Source of the DNA: Aldrovandia affinis
Lineage: Eukaryota > Chordata > Actinopteri > Notacanthiformes > Halosauridae
Assembly (NCBI GenBank): GCA_029706075.1
Contig: JAINUG010000148.1
Coordinates: forward strand, 1,511,501-1,575,500
DNA: 64,000 nt
Reading direction: 5' to 3'
Of this stretch, positions 61,701 to 64,000 are shown piece after piece. The stretch's first letter is position 1. The number at the start of each line of letters is the position of its first letter. Both the position numbers and the translations under genes were made by a program. The notes beneath the pieces were generated by a model, which saw only the letters and a program-made list of their open reading frames with translations, ran no database searches and was not told the origin of the DNA.

Positions 61701-64000
61701 TTCAGGTTGTTTGCTCAGTTTGAACTGGCCAGCCCCTGTATGACGGTGCATTTTCAGCTGTTGACTGTACTTGAGAAGGTATTTTCTATATGGGAGTCAG
61801 TTGCTGCTATTTACTGTACTAGAGAGGCTCCGTGCTCTATCACGGTCAGTCTCGGCGGTGTACTGTGTCTGAGTGGTTCAGCAGCGTCGTACGCAGCATT
61901 GGCACCAGGCGTGCTGGATACATACCCAACCAGATATGCGTCTGACAGCCAGAGAAAGCGGCGGGCTAGGTCTGGAGCTCCACTATTTTGGCCACACGGA
62001 CAGGATTAAGAGTCACAAGGGCAATGTGGACCTCAGTAAGTCGCCGCCTCTTCACCTGCTTATTACCGCGAGCCACCTGCTAACACTAACGCTGTGAACG
62101 CTCTGCAGCTGCTGCAAGCTGCCTCTATTCTACAATTGACCAAGATATGCAAAGGGGGCCTGTTCTTAAAATGTACAATATCTGTGGTTGGTATTTGGGG
62201 GACCAAGAGGATCACTTATGTGATACCTTACTGTAAGCAACTGTAAGGTTTTCCATTTAAGATGTTTGTCTGGGACCAAGCTTAGTTTGATAACCTCTTG
62301 TTCTACTAAAGTCACTATATGTCGTTTATATTACCTATATTACCATTACTCTGTCTTTCAAGTTATATTGGCAGTAATACGACGATTGAATATAGTTTTT
62401 TATGGTTTCCAAGTAGAATGGCGCCATTTATTTTGATAACATTTTACCCCCTTACCACTTTATTTTTCTTTACTCCACAATTGCAAATTCTCAGTTGCAA
62501 TTCTGTCCCATCACTGCAGCATCCACGGACTGCAGAGGCCTCACCTACAGGCATGCACAGCTGAGGCTGCCTGGCAATCAGCCCAGTTCTTGGTTGTTGT
62601 CTTTGTCAGGCCTGGCAGTAAAGGCACTGCCTGCTGTGCTTTGTGGACAACACCCACTTAGACACTAGTGTCTCCACAGCACTCCGGTTCGGAAGGGGGT
62701 GGACTAGCGAGTGTGTCTGGTGGAATGCGAGACAGCTACTGCTTCTTCTTACCCTGCTGTCCTCCTTCAGCCCTCCCTTCTCGGGAAATGCAACAGCCAG
62801 TTACGTATTGCCCTGTGGGACTCCCTGCGACAGTCGTCACTGGCATGGTCAGGATGCGAGTTCAGACTGCAGGGTGTGTGTGTCGCCACACTGGAAACCA
62901 GTGCGTAGGCTGTATCCGCCACCTGACAACCCCAGGGTCCTCTGCCTGTAGCGTGGCGACAGGTGTGGTTGCTGGGCCAGGTGGTGAGGGGACCGAAAGG
63001 ATAAGTGAAATGGGCCAGTGGCCCTTTCATTCTCCTATGCGGCGTGCAAAAACCAAACGAGGAAACGATGTAACATTCTCCAAAAACGGAGTGAAAACGC
63101 ACAAGACAAATCTCCCAACACGAAAAGAAACCTGTGAGTGCTGTGGAGACACTAGTGCTCAAGTGGGTGTTGTCCACATGGCACAGCAGGCAGTGCCTTT
63201 ACTTCCAGGCCCGACAAAGACAACAACCAAGAACTGGGCTGATTGCCAGTCATCCTCAGCTGTGCATGCCTGTAGGTGAGGCCTCCGCTGCCTGTGGTAC
63301 TGAAAGCCCTGCAGGGTTTGGGAAGCAGCAGGAACCTCTGGCAGCTGCCAAAGGGGAGGAGCATCTCTCTCTCCGTTCCTCTCTCAGCCTTCCCAGCTCC
63401 ACAGAACCTTTCAACTGTGTTTGATGTGCTGTAGTATGGAGACCAGGGGCCTCATTTATAAAACATTTGTATGCACAGGTTTGTTTGGATGTTGTACGTA
63501 TGCCAAAATCCATGGAGCGTCGTGATTTATGAACCCAGAACTTGACACACGCACCTCTGTGCCCCAACTTGAATAAATATAAAATTGCCTTACAGGTGTG
63601 AAGCACTAAATCATTATAAACATGATGTGTGTGCTGTTCACATTCAAGAGCCCAAGGCTCGCTGGCGCTGTTGGAAGACCGTGTGAATGGAGCATTACGC
63701 TGTGTTTGGAGCACAATGGGGTATTGTAAAGGAATGCAATGGTGTTTGGTAGAGGAATACAATAGTGTTTTGTAATAAATGCAGATGTGTTTGGTAAGGA
63801 AATGCAGTGGTGTCTAGTAGAGGAACACAGTGGTGATTAATAGAGGAACACAGTGGTGTTTGGTAGAGGTACACAGTGGTGCTGGGTAGAGGTACACAGT
63901 GGTGTCTAGTAGAGGTACACAGTACACAGTGGTGTTGGGTAGAGGTACACGATGGTGCTGGGTAGAGGTACACGGTGGTGTTGGGTAGAGGTGCACAGTG
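27565..64000 (+). CDS. gramd4: GRAMD4, 5' part of the gene
   Basis: GRAMD4 (also called DIP) is a GRAM-domain, membrane-associated protein of the ER and mitochondria, reported as an E2F1-linked, p53-independent death effector. The window gives the first 93 residues from two exons: [39 protein letters not shown] through LRDP, then [20 protein letters not shown] and [20 protein letters not shown]. These match human GRAMD4 ([20 protein letters not shown]... [18 protein letters not shown]) as recalled. The coiled coil, membrane segments and GRAM domain must lie beyond 64,000, since no further exon was found. The introns exceed 10, 6.6 and 18.6 kb. Confidence 0.9.
27905..30298 (+). other. GRAMD4 intron 1 (proposed), first part, no transposon recognised
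   Basis: AT-rich unique sequence. A short segment at 29,850-29,950 has a palindromic GGGGGAACATCCCCC and may be debris of a small element, but no ends were defined. Confidence 0.45.
30311..30666 (-). mobile_element. tRNA-derived SINE (family with GGTTCGAAACC B box), minus strand
   Basis: Flanked by GTGAGAGGATAT at 30,299-30,310 and 30,667-30,678, a perfect 12-bp target duplication. On the minus strand it begins GTAGCGGTCTGACGCACCAC, has the B box GTGGTTCGAAACCCACG, and ends near GGCTACCAAACTGGGAGAAA before an A-rich tail. It is the same family as 30,824 and 40,840. It is not a functional tRNA. Confidence 0.9.
30824..31142 (-). mobile_element. tRNA-derived SINE, minus strand, second copy
   Basis: Flanked by AGAATAATAGCATTT at 30,809-30,823 and 31,143-31,157, a perfect 15-bp target duplication. 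It shares the tail TTTCTCCCAATTTGGTAGCC and the GGCGGACAGCCAA block with the copies at 30,311 and 40,840, but its tRNA-like head differs (GGGGTTCGATTCCCC type). It also contains a small internal duplication, GGACAGCCAATTGCT. Confidence 0.88.
31158..32100 (+). other. GRAMD4 intron 1, no feature recognised
   Basis: Unique-looking intron sequence with scattered short reading frames and no recognised element. Confidence 0.45.
32116..32194. repeat. GT/GC microsatellite
   Basis: (TG)n with regular CG interruptions (GTGTGTGCGTGTGTGTG), alternating purine and pyrimidine throughout. Confidence 0.95.
32904..32965. repeat. GT then GTGC microsatellite
   Basis: (GT)n followed by (GTGC)n of about ten units. 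Confidence 0.95.
33590..34110. repeat. 23-bp minisatellite, about 22 copies
   Basis: Unit GTCTAGCTGTGGAGGTGGTTTTG with CTAG/CCAG variants, nearly uninterrupted from about 33,608 to 34,105. Because 23 is not a multiple of 3, every frame cycles through the same three peptides. This explains the long open frames on both strands; they are not genes. Confidence 0.97.
34111..34914 (+). other. GRAMD4 intron 1, simple-sequence patches
   Basis: A run of G at about 34,410-34,428, (AAATTC)4 near 34,630 and (CT)n near 34,660-34,700. No gene or element was recognised. Confidence 0.5.
34915..35276 (+). mobile_element. tRNA-derived SINE with GATG-type tail, plus strand
   Basis: Flanked by ATTCCTATA (34,906-34,914 and 35,277-35,285). 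The head GGCGGCACGGTGGTGCAGTG carries the A box and GGTCTCGGGTTCAAATCC the B box. The body includes GCATGTTCTCCCCGTGTCCG and ACAGTCCAAAGACATGCACG, and the tail is GGATAAT-like then (TGGA)n. This is a very common repeat in teleost genomes. Confidence 0.9.
35385..35475 (+). repeat. Dispersed repeat fragment shared with 38,755-38,830
   Basis: CCCAGATTCTAAAGTTCCCTTGAGAGAGCGG... matches CCCAGTTTCGAAATTTCCTT-TGGGAGAGTGG... with moderate divergence over about 75 bp. No ends or family were identified. Confidence 0.55.
35526..36101 (-). mobile_element. Tc1/mariner-like element, decayed, 576 bp
   Basis: It starts CAGGTAACTGCCAAAATAAA and ends with the inverse (TTTATTTTGGCAGTTACCTG), each flanked by TA. 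On the minus strand a transposase remnant reads [14 protein letters not shown], corresponding to the D/E-region motif [11 protein letters not shown]; the catalytic E is replaced. Most of the transposase is gone. A 22-bp tandem repeat (AACAGCTTCAATGCACCTTC AG) of four units lies at 35,581-35,665. Confidence 0.85.
36114..36308. mobile_element. Palindromic hAT MITE, 195 bp
   Basis: It starts CAGGGGTGCCCAAGTTCGGT and ends with near-perfect inverse text (ACCGAACTTGAGCACCCCTG). The arms pair over about 80 bp around a centre near 36,210. Flanks GTCTAATG and CTCTAATG match in 7 of 8 bases, as expected for a hAT target duplication. It lies 12 bp after the Tc1-like element. Confidence 0.92.
36612..37125. 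repeat. About 510-bp cryptic CA-rich simple repeat
   Basis: CACA and CATGCA/CACGCA motifs without a fixed unit, all with C on the + strand and G on the minus. The open frames of up to 177 codons here are His/Thr- or Cys/Val-rich translations of the repeat and not genes. Confidence 0.97.
37126..38321 (+). other. GRAMD4 intron 1, end, no feature recognised
   Basis: Unique-looking sequence up to a strong polypyrimidine tract and CTGCAG acceptor at 38,321. Confidence 0.5.
38322..38529 (+). CDS. gramd4: GRAMD4 exon 2 with start codon (ATG at 38,371)
   Basis: Acceptor TTTTCCTTCTGCAG and donor GTGAGT at 38,530, phase 0. The first 49 bases are 5' UTR with two short upstream ATGs in one frame (MPFTMLR, then stop). 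Translation from 38,371 gives [38 protein letters not shown] and [15 protein letters not shown] (53 codons). The start is chosen because human GRAMD4 begins [12 protein letters not shown]. The coding frame is also open upstream ([16 protein letters not shown]), so a longer N terminus from another exon is conceivable. Confidence 0.93.
38530..40821 (+). other. GRAMD4 intron 2, first part
   Basis: It holds the repeat fragment at 38,755-38,830, the telomere-like tract at 39,683-39,723 and a (TG)n tract at about 40,402-40,467. The block CCCCAGAATAATAAAGTCT occurs near 40,531 and again near 40,787, a local duplication. No exon was recognised. Confidence 0.55.
39647..39759 (+). repeat. Interstitial telomeric repeat flanked by a 38-bp direct duplication
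   Basis: (TTAGGG)n fills 39,683-39,723 (41 bp, about 6.8 perfect units). The 38-bp block GGCTTCACATTTGT...GTAAAACATT lies immediately left (39,647-39,684) and right (39,722-39,759), with 35 of 38 bases identical. Confidence 0.95.
40840..41138 (-). mobile_element. tRNA-derived SINE, minus strand, third copy
   Basis: Flanked by CTCAAAGGGAGATTAAAT (left, about 40,812-40,830) and CTCAAAGGGAGATAAAAT (right, about 41,139-41,156), a near-perfect 18-bp target duplication. On the minus strand the head is GGCGGATAGCGTAGTGGTCT and the B box GTGGTTCGAAACC. It is closely similar to 30,311-30,666 in its tRNA-proximal half. Confidence 0.88.
41157..41983 (+). other. GRAMD4 intron 2, no feature recognised
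   Basis: Open frames on both strands here have no recognisable motif. The stretch might be decayed transposon, but no ends or homology could be named. Confidence 0.4.
41984..42126. mobile_element. Palindromic MITE, copy 1
   Basis: GGGGCCATATGTACAAAGAT at the left is inverse to ATCTTTGTACGTACGGGCCC at the right. The interior carries GTGCTGATCTAGGGTCAG and the inverse CTGATCC...CAGCACTCCTAC. Same family as 47,156 and 47,351. Confidence 0.88.
42127..43015 (+). other. GRAMD4 intron 2, no feature recognised
   Basis: AT-rich unique sequence with no element ends or exon. Confidence 0.45.
43016..43575. repeat. 34-bp minisatellite, about 15 copies
   Basis: Unit GAGTTCCTGTGAGTTAGAGG then GCTCCTTACATACA. 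Neighbouring units at 43,381 and 43,415 are exactly 34 bp apart. Central copies are nearly identical and the outer ones are diverged, the usual picture for an array that turns over in its middle. Confidence 0.95.
43576..45207 (+). other. GRAMD4 intron 2, end
   Basis: It contains CG/TG and CCCT simple repeats at about 44,700-44,770 and 44,920-44,966, and otherwise unique sequence. No exon was seen before the acceptor at 45,207. Confidence 0.5.
45208..45328 (+). CDS. gramd4: GRAMD4 exon 3
   Basis: Acceptor TGTGTCTAG and donor GTGAGT at 45,329; 121 nt, phase 0 in and phase 1 out. It encodes [20 protein letters not shown] and [20 protein letters not shown], the start of the coiled-coil region, matching human GRAMD4 AG.GTLIMA..VQDFNRTEFD and [20 protein letters not shown] second AG at 45,228 would drop seven residues but is a poorer acceptor. 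Confidence 0.95.
45329..46478 (+). other. GRAMD4 intron 3, first part, no feature recognised
   Basis: Unique-looking intron. The next GRAMD4 block (EELRKLREE..., coiled coil) was looked for here and downstream and was not found. Confidence 0.5.
46479..46580 (-). mobile_element. tRNA-derived SINE, minus strand, truncated
   Basis: Same family as 7,052: ATATGCCATTTTATCCAAAG, CGACTTACAGTAGTGAATGC and GCTCTACCAACTGAGCCACA. Much of the body between the tail and the tRNA head is missing. Confidence 0.8.
46581..46800. repeat. CA microsatellite adjoining the SINE
   Basis: (CA)n with interruptions, including an uninterrupted tract of about 45 bp at 46,711-46,757. It abuts the tRNA-like head of the SINE at 46,580. 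Confidence 0.93.
47156..47308. mobile_element. Palindromic MITE, copy 2
   Basis: GGGCCCGTATGTACAAAGAT at the left and the inverse ATCTTTGTACATACAGGCCC at the right. The interior holds GAGTAGGAGTGCTG and CAGCACTCCTACTC. Confidence 0.92.
47351..47503. mobile_element. Palindromic MITE, copy 3
   Basis: GGGGCCGTATGTACTAAGAT and the inverse ATCTTTGTACATACGGGCCC. It is closest to copy 2 in length (153 bp). Its centre (GCTCATAATGGATATGGTTA) is inverted relative to copy 2. Confidence 0.92.
47998..48362. repeat. 37-bp minisatellite, about 10 copies
   Basis: Unit GCTGTGTCTCTGTTAGACTG then AGACTACACTGCAGTGA, with small deletions in two copies. It ends with a diverged unit before 48,370. Confidence 0.95.
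48462..48601 (-). mobile_element. Decayed L2-tailed SINE, minus strand
   Basis: GCAGCTGGATATTGACAGAA, GTACGATGGCAGCGCCACGC and GGGAAGTGAACCTGCAACCT follow the order of the better copy at 49,747 with many substitutions. Confidence 0.72.
48602..49746 (+). other. GRAMD4 intron 3, no feature recognised
   Basis: Unique sequence. The stretch 49,540-49,740 and its continuation at 49,960-50,120 carry loose repeats of CTGTCTGTGCCT and TCTGTACCTG, an old tandem repeat into which the SINE at 49,747 was inserted. Confidence 0.55.
49747..49956 (-). mobile_element. tRNA-derived SINE with L2-type tail, minus strand
   Basis: Minus strand: GGCAGCAGTGCAGTGTAATG (A box), then GGTTGCTGGTTCAATTCCCA (B box), CCCTTGAGCAAGGTACTTAA, CAGCTGTATAAATGGATTGT and the tail GTCGCTCTGGATAAGAGTGT, CTGCTAAATGCC. 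It is the fullest copy of this family in the window. Confidence 0.92.
50364..51790 (-). mobile_element. Tc1-like DNA transposon with decayed transposase, about 1.4 kb
   Basis: The left part (GATGAACAAAAGAGATCATA, AAATAAACTATATAAGTAAT, GAGGTATAA) is inverse to 51,703-51,775. The minus strand encodes transposase in two pieces: 51,341-51,147 with the [12 protein letters not shown] paired-like DNA-binding region, and 51,033-50,692 with [29 protein letters not shown] and ELKKAV, the second Asp and the Glu of the DDE core. The two pieces are not in one frame and the first catalytic Asp region is degraded, so this copy is inactive. The outermost right end has diverged past AAGGGTGTG. Confidence 0.9.
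51791..54120 (+). other. GRAMD4 intron 3, repeat-poor, no exon recognised
   Basis: The stretch 52,080-53,400 has no simple repeats or transposon ends, an unusually clean block for this intron. Open frames at 52,675-53,007 and 53,565-53,912 lack splice context and motifs. Confidence 0.5.
54128..54295. mobile_element. Fragment of unclassified fish repeat
   Basis: CAGATTTATTTTATTGTCAT, TGCACAGAGTACAACCAAAT and (AAAT)n match the beginning of the repeat at 24,068 in layout (TTTATTG...ACGAAATT type start, AT-rich follow-on). Confidence 0.5.
54355..54590. repeat. Loose tandem repeat, about 80-bp period
   Basis: CACACCTTAGGCATACTTTA, CACACCTGAGGCATACTGTG and CACAACTAAGCCATACAATA occur in series, each followed by a TATTGT...CTGACT phrase. 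Three diverged copies. Confidence 0.65.
54591..61340 (+). other. GRAMD4 intron 3, long repeat-poor stretch
   Basis: About 6.7 kb with no recognisable transposon apart from short AT runs. Open frames up to 136 codons (54,814-55,502 and 56,854-57,292) show no family motif, no continuity with GRAMD4 and no shared frame. It is either simply old unique sequence or holds regulatory elements. Confidence 0.45.
61380..61900. repeat. Very diverged tandem-like sequence
   Basis: Phrases such as CAGTTCA, GCTGTTTACT/GCTGCTATTTACTGTACT, ATGACGGTGCATTTTCAGCT and CACGGTCAGTCTC recur irregularly. This suggests an ancient tandem array, but no unit length can be fixed by eye. Confidence 0.35.
62522..63300. repeat. 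Large inverted repeat, 160-bp arms, 455-bp loop
   Basis: The left arm 62,522-62,683 (GCAGAGGCCTCACCTACAGG, CATGCACAGCTGAGG, AACTGGGCTGATTGCC in inverse, TGGACAACACCCACTT, CACTAGTGTCTCCACAGC) is inverse to 63,138-63,300 at about 90% or more by eye. The loop has no transposase motif. It may be a foldback transposon or MITE. Confidence 0.9.
63301..63447 (+). other. GRAMD4 intron 3, no feature recognised
   Basis: Short unique stretch between the inverted repeat and the next element. Confidence 0.4.
63448..63600. mobile_element. Fragment of a dispersed fish DNA element
   Basis: GGGGCCTCATTTATAAAACA...GTATGCACAGG resembles the terminus of a common teleost repeat (CCTCATTTATAAA...GTACGCAC type, possibly Harbinger-like). 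Only one end was identified. Confidence 0.4.
63715..64000. repeat. 23-bp minisatellite running off the window end
   Basis: Unit TAGAGGTACACAGTGGTGTTGG/G with TCTAG and GCTGG variants. Regular units occur from about 63,810 and looser ones from 63,715. The open frames on the minus strand here ([13 protein letters not shown]-like) are translations of the array. Confidence 0.95.

Noticed and set aside
62668-63279. 203-codon open frame
   Set aside because: It spans the inverted repeat and its loop; composition is that of the repeat and there is no recognisable domain.

Overview
The window is vertebrate nuclear DNA from a bony fish. Split coding exons with GT..AG borders lie in long introns full of tRNA-derived SINEs, Tc1-like and hAT-like DNA transposons, foldback MITEs, CA/CT microsatellites and minisatellites. 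One SINE family ends in the TGTAA-rich, L2-type tail best known from eels and related early-branching teleosts; the species itself cannot be named. No bacterial, viral or CRISPR features were seen.

Two host genes are present, both on the + strand. Positions 1 to about 17,975 hold the 3' part of CELSR1, an adhesion GPCR and planar-polarity cadherin (Flamingo/Starry night). It runs from the hormone-receptor domain through the GAIN domain, the GPS, seven membrane segments and the long cytoplasmic tail, in 19 exons whose phases all join except inside exon 18, followed by a 3' UTR of about 2.4 kb. Positions about 27.5 kb to the end hold the start of GRAMD4: a tentative untranslated first exon at 27.5-27.9 kb and two firm coding exons (38,322-38,529 and 45,208-45,328) giving the first 93 residues. 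The remaining GRAMD4 exons lie beyond the right edge. The gap between the genes (18-27.5 kb) holds transposon debris and no recognisable gene.

The repeat landscape is informative. Three copies of one tRNA-derived SINE have clear target-site duplications (30.3, 30.8 and 40.8 kb). A 1.14-kb hAT-like element has a perfect 8-bp target duplication (20.6-21.7 kb). Other elements are a decayed Tc1 transposon (50.4-51.8 kb), two short Tc1 derivatives (24.2 and 35.5 kb), a palindromic hAT MITE (36.1 kb), three copies of another palindromic MITE (42.0, 47.2 and 47.4 kb), and a large inverted repeat with 160-bp arms (62.5-63.3 kb). Minisatellites lie at 3.3, 33.6, 43.0, 48.0 and 63.7 kb.

The points most worth a second look are: the reading-frame shifts in the penultimate CELSR1 exon; a short last CELSR1 exon that would add a PDZ-ligand terminus (ETSI); an in-frame alternative donor in the CELSR1 tail; an interstitial telomere tract flanked by a 38-bp duplication in GRAMD4 intron 2; and the head-to-tail order of CELSR1 and GRAMD4. 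No wholly new gene system was found, and most long reading frames outside these exons come from simple repeats.
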